The position numbers were made by a program, and so were the translations under genes. The notes under the pieces were generated by a model. It did not search any database and was not told where the DNA came from. It saw nothing but the letters and a program-made list of their open reading frames with translations. A DNA stretch of 64,000 nt from Pogonophryne albipinna. Lineage: Eukaryota; Chordata; Actinopteri; Perciformes; Artedidraconidae. Each line of letters begins with the position of its first letter. Positions within the stretch are counted from its first letter, which is position 1. The DNA lies in contig CM053263.1 in NCBI GenBank assembly GCA_028583405.1, forward strand, positions 3,882,715-3,946,714. The letters run 5' to 3'. Of the stretch, positions 12,105-26,830 are shown in pieces.

Positions 12105-15100
12105 AAACAATGTGCAAAGTGTGAATAACCTTCCCGCAAACTCATTCTGTCAGCTGAGAATGTGCTGTGCTTTATTTGTTTGTGTATGCTTCTAAAGTAT
12201 GTTTGTTTGTGTGTTTATGTAAAGGCATGTATTTGCACATGACAATTAGCATGTAAATATATATGTGAATATTCATATTACCCACTATGTCTGCACGCAT
12301 ACAGTTGCCTTAATGTTTCTACGCATGCATAATGCATCTGTATCCTTGTGCATGTTTGCCCTTGTGTGAATGACGCTTGCCAATACAGCGTGTGCACACA
12401 GCGGTGAGTTCAGGGGCCACAGATAGAGCAAGGCCAAGGGCCAAGCAGTGGCCAGATTGATCAGAAAGCCCCTATAGAGCCCCAGGAGGGCCACTAATGG
12501 AGCTGTCATTATGCCACATCCTTGCTGTCCAACAGCCTCCTCTGCTGTCACGCACACATCACACACACAGGGTTTACTGGACTCGACGACTCAGCGCTTT
12601 GCCCTCAGCTGGAGTCGGTGCCAGAGAGAGAGTTCAAAGGCACAACTGTGTCGGACAGGCCAAACATGGTCAGATCAGCGGGATACAGACAAATAGAGGA
12701 ACCTTCAAAGGGAAACAGAGATGTTTAAATTTGACATCATGTGTTAAATGCTCAGAAATCTGGAAATAGAGCCATGACAGGCGGAGCAGCAGAGAGAGTA
12801 TTTGTGCCTCAGAGACTGCCTTTTAGGAGGAACATTTGAATTGCTCTTATATTACAACTGGGTGTTTTCCACAGGAGGAGCAGTACAGGTTTGGAAATGG
12901 CTAAGACTTTTCCTCTCTGTTTGTCTGTTTGATCTGCAGGTAATAAAGAGAAGAATGGTTTAGGCCCTTTATTTATCGAAGTTTGTTTTTCTGTGGAGAA
13001 GATCCAAAATCAAAAGAGAAGCTTTGTGTGTATTAAGCTGTTTCTATGTGTCCAATTTGTCTGTCAGGCTTTATCAATAACAAGACCAGGAATAAAAGGT
13101 GATCCTTAACATTAGCAAAACATCTTCTCCCCGCTTCCATTCCACCCTCTCTTCCAATAACACCAATATATGAGGTAACAGTCAGGATTATCATATTGAA
13201 GAAAAAGAAGGTCCAATAGGAGCTACTGTAGAGAAGTGGTACTAGGATTAAAAGATAGGACTTCTTCATTTCATCTATTACTTCTAAACTCAAACTGCGA
13301 GAATTAGCATTAGTCTATCCTGAGGAGGGGATCTGCTGTTTCACAATTAGCCCGTCTCTCTTCAGCTCTTTCCTTCAGGTGTTGTCAAACAGGCTCAGAA
13401 GTGTCACTGACGTTAATCTTAGCTTAGGAAAAGAGCAAAGAAGTTGGTGACATGGAAAGAGGCAGGATATTTTACAATGACGAAAGGGTTGGAAGTCTGT
13501 GAACATCTGCAGTAAGCTGTTAATCGCAATTGGAAACCCACAGAGAGAATCGGATATGTCTGGATATGTTGGATATCTGCAGTCATACTGGGTTTCTATT
13601 TGGCTTGTCAGTGTCAGCTAAATTCATTCTTGCTTAAAGAAACAGCTACTAAACGTATACTGCTATAGGCATTTATTGTAAAAAGTTATTTTGGCCCGAA
13701 AGAAACTAGGTGCATGTGATACTGACAGTCAAAAGATGTGTAGGAAACCAGTATTTTTCTTGTACACTGGGTCCAAACATGATTTATCATTTTGCAGGGG
13801 ATATCAAATCTATTAAAATCTTCTTCAGGTTGAAAAATAAATACAAATAAAGCCAGGCATTATTGCAATTATTACTTCCTAGCCGCCTTTGCTGCAATAA
13901 CCCACAAGGATCAATGGAATTTCATCAAATTCCAATCTTATCAAATTGTGTATGTAAAGGTCAAGTTATGACCAACTCCCTCGACAGATTGAGGAACCTA
14001 ACAAATCGATTGTTTAGCGCTGCAGCATTCACAGTTTATCAAATATAACACCTGTGACCTGAGGAGAGGTGTGAACAACTCTAGTATCACCTCCAAGAAA
14101 ACATCCTGCCAGTAAAACAATATCTAATAGGCCACGAGTGCATCTCTAATACATAACAAAGTGACTCAGCCCAGTGTTGAATGGGAGGAATAGTGCAAAA
14201 TTGGTATCCTGCGGATACACTCCAAATGTCTGGTCTGGTAAGAAGAAGTCAAGGCTGCCTTGACAGAGCAATACAATTTGAACCCAATTTTGTGACTCAA
14301 CTAGATATCTTCTCTTTCTCCTTCCGAGTAAGTGGAAATATCTGCCACTGTCATTTTTAGAGTAGAGCAGGAAGGAAATGAGCCGTGGAAAAAGACGGAT
14401 TTAGAAGATGGGATGGTGTTTGTGTGGGAGTGTGCGAGAGACAGATAACTTGTGCATATGAGCATCAGAGTGTATTCCACAGAGAGGAACGGACTCCCTG
14501 TACGTGTGTGGAGTGTGTATGACACTTTAGATCTAAATATGATAGAAACTCTTTTAAAATTGTACAATTGTGGGGACGTCATAGTGTGTAGAGAAAGCCT
14601 GTGAGAGTGTGCCCATGACGCTCTATTCTCGCTGGCGTGAGACTTTGGTGTCAGAGCGTCACCCATCACTTGTCTTGACATGTCAGCCATGATACTGCCA
14701 GTGCGTCAATCAACCATCGCTAGGCTGCGTCTGGGCTACCACGGCAACCAGGGAGAGATGACACCGGAGGCGATGCATCTCCCTGTGCGGAGCGACGGAA
14801 GTATGGTGGACTTTTCGAGCATCTTTCAAATACAAAAGATGAATGACAATAAGTTCCCTTGCGCAGAAAGGTGTGTTTATGTGTCAGGAAGAGTGAACCT
14901 GAGAGGGAGGAAGGGAGTGGGCATGGACTGGCATTTTACTGACAATAGACTCAAAGTCAATCATAAGGCATTCTGGTGGTGTGCAAGCATACAAAAGGTT
15001 TCAAGGAATGGAGGAGGGTCAAAAAAGTGTTAGTCAGAGCTGTGACACCTTTTGTAGAGACAACACTGTGGACTCCTGATTCCAAAGAGCTGTTGTCTGT

Positions 15101-15198
15101 CTTTTGATGTCTTCCTCCATTGTGCTGTAATGTCAAGGATGCAAATGAAACAAGAGGTATTGATAACAGCTTCTCAATGTGGCTGTATGTGTTTAAAA
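12102..15198. other. Non-coding stretch
   Basis: No host exon is recognised. The ORF of 129 codons at 14301-14690 on the minus strand and that of 117 codons at 14680-15033 on the plus strand show no family motif or splice context and look like chance frames. The segment 14690-14800 is richer in CG and holds GCTACC-AC-GGCAAC at 14735-14748, which fits the RFX X-box consensus GYTRCC(N)0-3RGYAAC. Confidence 0.5.
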
Positions 15199-15705
15199 CA
15201 GGGGTGTCCAAACATTTGTCACTGAGGGCCACATACAGAATGATGGGCTGGGCCACTCATTGGAGGTGAAGTATATTGTTTCATAAGTTAAGTTAAGTTA
15301 TAATCTATCAAAGGTCAATTATTCTTGATAATTGAATATGCTTAAAGACAGTCTACATTACAGCTTTCCATAAAAGGATTGTAACTATTCTGTTGCAATA
15401 AAAGTGTTGGTAGCTGTGATGACGCTCTCCCTTTACAACCTTGTATAAAGGGGGTATACGGGGAAATAGGAAGGGTGTATTTCAAGCTTGCAAATAAGTA
15501 ATTAGGCTTTTTTTATCAACTAAGATTTGTTTTCAACTTTAATTGACTGACTTTATTGGAACATTTCTATTTTTAACACATGAATAGTGTGTAGTATAAG
15601 AGAAGCACAAGTTCCATGAGTAGGCCATATTCAATTGTACTTTTTCGAATTTGCTGCGGGACAATTAAAAAAGTACCATAGGCCGCCGTTGTTTGGACAC
15701 CCCTG
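15199..15705. mobile_element. Non-autonomous hAT-type DNA transposon with perfect 15-bp TIRs
   Basis: The left end reads CAGGGGTGTCCAAAC at 15199-15213 and the right end is its exact reverse complement, GTTTGGACACCCCTG, at 15691-15705. CAGGGGTGTCCAAAC-like termini with adjoining GGCC-rich subterminal sequence are well known on hAT (Charlie/Tip100-like) elements. The interior is 477 bp, AT-rich and without a transposase frame, so the copy would depend on an autonomous relative. The 8-bp flanks (GTTTAAAA and TTGTAGTG) do not form a clean duplication, which suggests either an old insertion or later change at the flanks. Confidence 0.8.
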
Positions 15706-17689
15706 TTGTAGTGGAATGGAGATATAGGGAGGGGGGGACTGAAGAAGGTATGGCAGGGAAGGGAAACAAGTAAAGGAGATGACAGGGAGAAGCCCAACTT
15801 GGGAAATTAGATAAATGCGGCGGATGTCAGCTGGCGCTCTGCTCCTCCCGAGGTTGGGGAGTAGATTCACGGCCCCCCACCTGCCTCTCATCGACCGGCC
15901 AATAGGGAGTTCCTATTACACTCTCTGCCTGGCTGTGGATACGGTCTTGACACATCAGACCCACGGGACGTTATTGGCTGCGCTCTGCTTCAATAACAGC
16001 TACACATCTCCCTCTAGCTCGTCTCCATCAATCAGCTCTGTCAGACGGGTTGGTGGTTTTCACCGTATGTTTCTCTTAGCTTTTCCCATCATGCCTGTTA
16101 TTTTCTCCCTTCCTTTCTTTCATTCAGATTCTGTCTTTGTCTTCTTTCAGGCACCTAAACCTGATTTTGAGTGGCTCCTCTTGCTACAGAAGCTTCTTTT
16201 TATCTCCAGTTGCTTCTTGGATTTCACAACCTCATTCAATCTCTCCGTCTTCCACTCTCCCACTTTCTCTTTTCATTTCTCCATCACTGTATTCTGTCCA
16301 ATCCGCAGCATTTTATAGAGCTCAGTGTTCGTTGCCAGAGAGACAGCGACCCACGCAAAAGTGACCTGTTCATTCACGCTATTCAAATAGAGTGTGAAGA
16401 ACACTGTATTGTGCCAGCTACTCTTAAACACACAAACTAAGTGAAGCTCAATCTTAAACTCTCCGGTCAAGATGATGGTTTATCTAACTTCACTGCAGTA
16501 GAAGAAACTCTCTGAGCAGAGTATGGTCACATCATGCATCTTGTTAAGCAAGTAATAGACATACTAAAGCATCCATATACACTGGAGTGGTGTGTATTCC
16601 TTTCCTACTGAAGATGGAAGTCTTTAAAACAGATCACAAACATTTATTTTGAACAAAGACTTAATCATTTCCCATAACAGCTAAATACTATAGTGTTTAA
16701 ACAAACGTTACTTAAATAGAAGTACAGTGCTTGGATTATTTCCAGCCCAGGATTTGGTGATCTAGCCAGCATGTGTCAGTGTGTGTAGGATTGACTCAAA
16801 ATAAACAACAGTGCCCATGTTCATGGTAACAAAGACACATGTCAGCCGGAGATGTGATGTGGCTCACTGGTGTGTTTTTAATAGCATTTGAACAACAATG
16901 GAGGTCTTTAGCAGTAGCACTTAGGGAATACGCTAAATTGGGCTTCAGCTACACAGGCAATACTTGTAAATGGCATCATTGCATTGTTGGTTTTGGTCTT
17001 CTCATGGGATAATGGACAATGACAGACGTGTACAATATGAACAGACACAAATAGTGACTGGTTCCAGCATCTTAATTCTGAGGCTGCTTATTTTTTTTCA
17101 GTTTTATGTAATTGCAAACTCAATATTTTTACAAGTAATCGCATTTCTATTATGTTCAGTAGATTGGTATATATATGGGAAAATACTGAATGTACTCAGA
17201 ATGTATATCAGAGTATAGCACATGATAACAAAGGCCCTACGTACTGTAGCTGTGTACGTAACCGGATGTATGGTTACCTAGAAGAGCATCAGGACTGTTT
17301 TAGGCATATGATAGCTATGTGACAACGATGATTCAGTCTCTATGGAGATAGGCATATGACAAGCATGATCATTTCTGACGTGGATCTCAGTCTAATGTAA
17401 ACTAAACATTGTATACTGCTTTGAACCGGTATTCCTCCATCTTGTGATTGTGTAACTCCCATCAGCATGTGAAGGACACTGTTCAGGAACTAGTTGTACC
17501 AAATGCTCTGTGTGTGATGTCTACTTCCATTCTTGCAAGGATATTAAATACATGGATCCTGTTATTGAAGCTCAAGCCGGTGACGAGTGATATTTTTCTA
17601 ACATAATATTAACGATTAATCTAATTTATTCTGAATATTTTAAAATGTTAAGATACTCTGAATATACAGTTTGTCTTTTCAACTGAGAA
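15706..17689. other. Non-coding stretch, partly pyrimidine-rich
   Basis: No gene is supported. The 167-codon frame at 15815-16318 is a consequence of a C/T-rich strand (Ser, Phe, Leu-rich product) and has no domain. A segment about 17223-17603 has some features of a solo LTR (TG at 17223, 17245 or 17251; end at TTTCTAACA) but no matching flanks, so it is treated only as a finding. Confidence 0.5.
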
Positions 17690-17840
17690 TATGTATATGT
17701 CGTTTTTTATTATGTATCCTTATTGTGTTTGTATTTTATTCTATTTTTAAGTAATTTTGTAATTCCTGTATATTCAAAATGCTGCTAGGACAAAAATGAT
17801 TTCCCAACATGGGATAAATAAATATCTATCTATCTATCTA
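17690..17840 (+). mobile_element. Probable non-LTR retrotransposon 3' tail ending in a TATC repeat
   Basis: The phrase ATTTCCCAACATGGGATAAA followed by a short TATC array (17823-17840) resembles the 3' ends of fish non-LTR retrotransposons, many of which finish in a short tandem repeat rather than poly(A). The upstream T-rich segment may be its 3' UTR. No coding part remains, and the family is not identified. The left edge is a guess. Confidence 0.45.
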
Positions 17841-17845
17841 CACTA

Positions 17846-19990
17846 CAGTATCTATCCTAGTATTCAAATAATCTATTTGTTGCAAACCTATTAAAGACAA
17901 AGGCAGGTTTTTCAAACAGTATCACCAATGGAAGTTACAAAACAGTGAGCAAAAGCAGGTCATAATCCTGACTACTCTAATAACAAAGTGATACCCCCAA
18001 CATGTTCCCTTGTGACCTGGTTAAAGCACTTGGCCTGGTCTGCTGCTGACTGACATGATGTTGTGGGAGCTTGCTGTCCGTCACACCCCAAAAACGATTC
18101 CCTTCCCAGACACCTTACCCTGTTTGCAAAGAAGCACGGATTATGTTACATAACTTAAAGTTTTCTTGACTTACTTGCCTTATTGAACCGTCCATTTCCC
18201 CCTACCATCACCACAGGCGGTCAATATCAATATTCTTCAAACTGTACTGGAACAGCAATGCATTTAGTGGAAAGAAAAAAAAAAAAAGTAAATGAAAAAG
18301 CATGCTAGATCAAATCATGTTCATTCAATGAAGAGAAACTAGGACAGATACAGCCCCCCCTTTATTTATTTATATTTGTCCTGCAGTTTAATATATTCTT
18401 CTGCGCCTGGTATAAAACTGCCAAGCTCCTCTCCATCACTGGAAAATACAAGATTGAATTTTGGGGTAGAGAAGGGGAAGGGGGAGAGAGATAGATATAG
18501 AGATTGAGGGAGACACAGAGAGAGGTGGTGAGCAGTGTGGTTGGGGGGGGGGATCAAGAAACCAGTAAATCTGTGCATGTACTCGCTCAGGGGAGGTTTG
18601 ATTTCTTTTCACAAGCCCATCTTCTGCACAGTTCTTAAGGGAAATTAATGTGTGACAAAGAGAAAGTGAAATGAAAGGAAACATTAAATCTGACAATATG
18701 ATAAGTGCATATTTCTGTAATTCAATGTCTTAATGCTTTTAAAGAATTATATTTTTTCCCCATTTCAAAGGGGCCACTCTTCAGTCATATCTACCATTTT
18801 ACTTCTTCCCACTCCTCCCTTTCTGTGCGCCTCCCCCCCTCACTCTGGGATTATACAGTCCTGTGTGTGATGTAATGAATCAGCAGGTACAGTCAAAATG
18901 GGATTGCTAGTGTGCCTGCGACCCGACAAACCTCCTACAACCTTCCCACAATGCTCGCTCTGCTCATTCACTTCCCTAACCCTGCCAATAAATAGAAATG
19001 AGATCTTATCCAGTCCATCCCGTCATGCACCCCCGAATATACACGCAGACACCATAGATAGGCAGACACACACACACAATTGTGCCCCCTATCATTGCTG
19101 TGGTGTTCTATTGTGGCTGCTTGTTTTACAGTAGTTGCACACATACTCTGTGCTGTTATCGACTACTTTTTTTTTTATCAAATTGGCTTCATAGGAATTG
19201 AATTAGATACTAAACAGGATACTTCCTCTTATCATTTCTACCACAACCATACTGAGATTAGATGACTAAAATAGTAAAATAACTTCACTGACACATTTTA
19301 GGGGTTGAAAGGGGTCATGTCGTGCTCATTTAAAGGCTCATACATGCATTTTGGGTTCAAATAAGGAATCTTTGAGAAGGTTTCAGCACTGCAAATTACA
19401 GCCAGTTCTTGGACCATATAAGATTGCAACCCCCCGAAGAGCGGCTTTTTATTATTCATCTGCCCTAAAACACAGGAACTATTATCAGTAGTATAAATAA
19501 TGTATCTATTGGGGATAACTTCTATGGGTTTGTAAAATATAACCACCCTATTCAAGAACTGTCTTCTTCGCTGAAACTAAATGTAGGAGAATAGCTCTCC
19601 AGGCATTCCGAGTTTAGTCAGCGTTCAAATGACACAATGGACATTATGTCAAAGTATATTAGTAATAAAACGCAAGAGAGAGCAGATCATGACAGGGATC
19701 ACAAAGGTGGAGGTTGTGTATAAGTGAAGTTGACCGTGTGTGTGGCATTGACTTCTGCGCGTGGGGATTCTGCACGCCGTCTCATCAGTATTCTGAATGA
19801 GTGTGTCCTGTTTCCATCAGACACCTCGTGCTCTCGTCTCCATGAGCAGAAGCATGCACACACATGGTGTTCGTTTAAAATTCACACTGAGACAAAAAGA
19901 AAAACTGCAATGTGATAACAGCAGTAATAACTGCAGTGTATACAAATAAAAGCTATAATTTGTACCAGAAATGCAAAACAAACTAAGACA
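17846..19990. other. Non-coding stretch
   Basis: No gene seen. It includes an A run at 18273-18288, a purine-rich strand at 18465-18555 with a G run near 18542, and a short CA run near 19068. All open frames are below 90 codons and without motifs. Confidence 0.5.
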
Positions 19991-19994
19991 TTAA

Positions 19995-20488
19995 AGCTCA
20001 CCTAATATGCAAAATCCACTTTTTCATGTCTTTTATACATAAACATGTGTCCCCTCTGTGTAAAGAGATTCTGCAAATTTCAGGAACAAAGATTTTCTCA
20101 CTTTTTGTCCTGATCCATTTATATAAAAACCTGTCTGAAAATGAGCTGATCAGATTGTGGCCACTTTATGATGTCATAACGATTTTTTTGGCCAATAACA
20201 AACCAAGGTAACCCCCCCCCTTATCACCTGAATCTCCTCCTAGAGCACCATTGTGTTCTTTTTAACCAAATCATCTCTCAGAGGGGCGTGGGGGGGGGGG
20301 GGGGCTCCTTATTTTCATCTAAAGTAACAGACAGAGAATCATCACTTTTGAAACAGGGCTAAAACAGAGGGGATTATGGGATGCTTCAATGACCTGTTTG
20401 GTGTTTGGAGCCAAACAATTCAGAGACATGTTTTGTATATATCTGACACCTATTATATATTGATGAAAAACAGTATAATATTGTACCT
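19995..20488 (+). mobile_element. TTAA-flanked MITE, copy 1
   Basis: About 494 bp bounded by TTAA on both sides (19991-19994 and 20489-20492). The left end AGCTCACCTAATATGCAAAA and the inverted right end AGGTACAATATTATACTG are diverged versions of the family terminus AGGTCMCCTATTAT. The interior matches copies at 41548-42809 and 49247-49739 in order throughout, including GGATCAGGACAAAAAG (inverted) and CAGAGGGGATTATGGGATGC. No transposase frame exists. TTAA flanks are typical of piggyBac-superfamily insertion, so a piggyBac-type non-autonomous element is inferred, not proven. This copy has lost about 18 bp present in the others near 20190 and carries long C and G runs (about 20211-20220 and 20290-20304). 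Confidence 0.8.
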
Positions 20489-20492
20489 TTAA

Positions 20493-21982
20493 GTTATGCA
20501 AATGGTCATATACAACAACAAAAAAGCCATGAATGTAAAACCTATACATGATTTTATTCAACTATCTTGCTTTCAGATTCATCCAAAGAGTTATACAACA
20601 CTAACCCAGCTAGTTCCCTGCAGTTTGTTGCTAAACTTTTTGAAAGGCACTGCATGCAAATATGTTCTACACATATGCTAATGACCTACGCAAGGCAGAC
20701 ACAGCTGAGCTCAGTAACCAGCAGTTATATGAAGCAATGCAGGAAGTGCTGGAAATGTACTGTAACAATTAATCCCCCAGGAAAAGTGCTTGTGTTTGTA
20801 GCCAATCTTCATAGAGGCCAGGATGTTTTGCTTGTGAGGTAAATCAACTTCAAAGACCTTAAAGAGCCCTTAATTGAATCATTAGGTCATACAAGTTGAA
20901 CCGATAGCCAAATCTAATTATCGGAAGATCCGGGTCATTTAATACCCAGTGATCAAATTTTGGCCTCATGCACCACTGAGCAAAGGAATACACTGGGCCC
21001 TGCTTCCAACGATGTAACCAGTTCTCTTTTGACATCGTACCAATGGTGTTTAGCGTTGGATCAAATAGCCACGGTGACAGTATTTTGGTCATGCGGCACT
21101 GAAAAGTTAAGGACAGCTCCTACAAGTTGTTCCTGAACCGTGAACCATCATGCAACTCAAACTGTAACTAAATAATCAATGTGAACAACTTCAGTCACTT
21201 AACAATCCCAATCAGGGCACACTGTTAATGTCTCAGCCTTTCCCATAAACAGGGTCTCCAATGACAGAGCCTAAAAGAGGCCTGTCACGCGTAGAGCAGG
21301 GAATCGCAGGGCTGTGTAATTAGAATCGATAATTCATTTTCCCCTTTTCTACCACCGTTCCATTCAAACGACCCTTCACACACTATTGAGAGAGCCTCCA
21401 AATCTCTTCAGGGTTGCAGTAATTGGACTGGGATTTTTTTTTTTCACCTCCACTTTTTCCCTTTTGCACCTCACCAAAATCTCATCAGCTAAATGCAGAG
21501 GACGGCATTCTTCTTGGGGTAATTGTCTTCGACTGCCATGTGAAGTTTTTGCTGCCCTTTCCCAGGTGCTGGTATTGTTCTTTTGGGCTGGATAATTCAG
21601 GGGAGAAAAAATTAGCTTTTGGTCTTTGAGTGTATGGGTGCCAGACAATGCTATTTATCGCCCTCGGCTATAATGGAGCCTATTAGAGGTTTGAAAGTTA
21701 AAGCTGTCTGTAAGTAGATGAGCAATATGACTTCCATGTGTAATGGCTGGAATAATTATAGGACTTTCCCATTAACCAAGGAGCTACCCATTGTGTGAAC
21801 ATTCAAATTCATGGGGTCTGCTCAATGTGTTAGCTTGAGCGAAATAAAATTTCAACACACTATTAATGTTCAACTGACATGTTAGAAGTCCTTTTCCTTC
21901 CCCTGATAATCGGGGCAGTTGATGCGTGAACATGTCATAGTCATCCCAATCACCAATTATTCCTAGCTAGAGACACACATCA
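20493..21982. other. Non-coding stretch
   Basis: No gene is identified. A 77-codon minus-strand frame at 20859-21092 has balanced composition but no recognised domain and no visible splice context. The rest is AT-rich, with a T run near 21434. Confidence 0.5.
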
Positions 21983-22348
21983 CAATAATGTCATTGTTAG
22001 CTAATGAATGTTTCGATGCTGAACAACGGCAAAATTACAAAGTTCTCATTGGTCCCTCTTCTTTAGAGAAGACCAGGAAATGATGGATACACGGATCGTG
22101 TTCAAATCAATAGGCACGCAATGACTCTAAATAATAATGATCACGCCACCAAACACACATTCAAACTAAAGTAACAAACCTGTTTTGAAAATGAAAGAAG
22201 TAGAAAGTACAGGTATTTGTGTTAAAAATATAAGAAGTAAAAGTAAAAAGTCGGCAGAATAACAAGTAGTGGAGCAAAGTACTGATACCAGAAAAATTTA
22301 CTTAAGTACAGTGACGAAGTATTTGTACTCCATCACTTCCCACCTCTG
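21983..22348. mobile_element. Repeat B copy 1, hAT-like MITE fragment
   Basis: This matches 44121-44459 over its whole length. The right end ends ACTTCCCACCTCTG, whose inverse CAGAGGTGGGAAGT is the start of a very common fish hAT-like terminus; the adjoining ACTTAAGTACAGTGACGAAG is typical of the same group. The left end stops abruptly at about 21983 while the related copy continues, so this copy is truncated on the left. An 81-base core, 22047-22127, is identical to 44177-44257. No transposase frame is present. Confidence 0.75.
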
Positions 22349-23196
22349 TTCCTAGCTTAGCCACCAATATCGATCATAACTGTCACTGCTATTGCCATCG
22401 CCATTTCGCTACATAATAATAATTTTGACATCATCATCGTTGATCAGTATTGGTATGACCATTGTAATCATTGTCACCATCACCGCTGTCAAGTGTAGAG
22501 CTGGCATCACTTTGAATCTTTGACGGGAGTCACAGACAGAGTCAGGCGGGAGATTGCTTTGGGACATTGTAAAGATCATGGGCACCTGAACATGTCTTCG
22601 CTTCCACACGGGCACACTACAGCTGCACGTTTATATCCGTGGGTGTCACCCATAGAGACATAGATAATGGCGGTTGTGAATGGCTTCTCTGTCACTCTGC
22701 CATTCCCATCTCCCTGGCTGGGATTTAATGTGACACTTATAGCTATTGCATGGCTTAGCCCCCAGATAGCAGGGAACCATGCCTGAATGGAAATGAGATT
22801 GTCATCCATCAGCTACACCCATCAAACCACTGGAAGACTGACAAAGAGAGTGGGAGTAAGATTGAGGGAGATACTGGGTGATGGAGGGAAAGAGGAGGGA
22901 CCCGGTGGTTGCATCTTATATTGGGCCCCCCATCATAGATGCCCTTATCTAAAAATGGCAATGCTACTATGGCTGACATTGCACAGAATATAAATACGGC
23001 AGGCAGGAATGTCATGCAGGTCTATCATTCGGTGGGATTTTTCATTTACGTGACGCAACAAACTGGTGATACAACAAGTGAGGACGTTTGTACATCATGT
23101 AACCCAAAAAAGAAACCCACCATAAAGTGATTTTGCCACCAACTGAGAACACAATCCCTTTTTTTGTTGTTGCTGATCCTGAAGTGTTCCTCAGAT
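22349..23196. other. Non-coding stretch
   Basis: No gene seen. The only notable texture is an interrupted ATC/ATG-rich segment at about 22361-22490. Confidence 0.5.
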
Positions 23197-23377
23197 ATAC
23201 GATGTAGTCTGTAGGTATTTGGACAGTGAAACATCTTTCTTACTTTCATTTTTTTTGGCTTTACTCCAGTACACTGGATTTGAAACAATGACTGTGGAAG
23301 TTAAAATGCTGACTTTCAGCTTTTAAATTGTTTAAGGTTGTTCACATCCATATTGGCAATGGCAGGGTGACATTTTT
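23197..23377 (+). mobile_element. Probable DNA-transposon end fragment
   Basis: The string TCTGTAGGTATTTGGACAGT at about 23208, then ACTCCAGTACACTGGATTTG, TGACTTTCAGCTTTTAAATT and TTCACATCCATATTGG, follow in the order of a repeat I recognise from many fish genomes and associate with Tc1/mariner-like elements. Only one end is visible and no inverted partner was found in the window, so this is a solitary fragment. Superfamily assignment is from memory of the phrase and is uncertain. Confidence 0.4.
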
Positions 23378-26379
<3,002 letters not shown>

Positions 26380-26830
26380 CACATCAATTATGCAGGTGGC
26401 AGCAATTACATATTTATGTATTCTGATAATTACATTTTTAATACAGCAGATGTCAGCCTCATTTATAGCAGTTAATGAAAATGAATGACAGTCATTTTAC
26501 AGTGAGAAGTTCGTAAGAGTGTTGAAAATACGTGGCTGAGAGTCCGCATCGCATGGGTGAGTTTGGCCGCGTTGTGAATGCAAATGACGCCTCCTTTATT
26601 GATTAGGAGAGCCTAAGTAAAATGAAGTTGTAATTTCATTGTGGAGATCATGACGAATTTGCATAATCATGCACTAAGTGCTGTGTTACAAAAGGGCCGC
26701 AATACATACATCCCTCATCAGTGGCTTTCATTACTGGGGCAAGTGGTGCTGGTACCCACGCAATGCAGTATGTCATCTTTAATGCAGTACATCATTATTT
26801 TTCCCTCTACTTTGAGAGGTCATGAAAACC
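26380..26830. promoter_or_regulatory. Candidate conserved non-coding element
   Basis: This block is low in simple repeats and dense in developmental-factor cores: CAATTA, ATAATTAC, GTTAATGAAAATGAATGACAG (TGACAG is the Meis-type core), an octamer ATGCAAAT at about 26578, TTTATTGATTAGG and TGCATAATCATGCA. This texture is typical of vertebrate non-coding enhancers near developmental genes. Only alignment to other fish could show conservation, so the call is a hypothesis. Confidence 0.25.

Noticed and set aside
14301..14690. 129-codon minus-strand frame
   Set aside because: No recognisable domain, overlaps other short frames and has no supporting signals.
15815..16318. 167-codon frame
   Set aside because: Ser/Phe/Leu-rich product of a pyrimidine-rich strand, no domain and no splice context.
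20859..21092. 77-codon minus-strand frame of balanced composition
   Set aside because: No family recognised, no start context or splice signals; too short to call.
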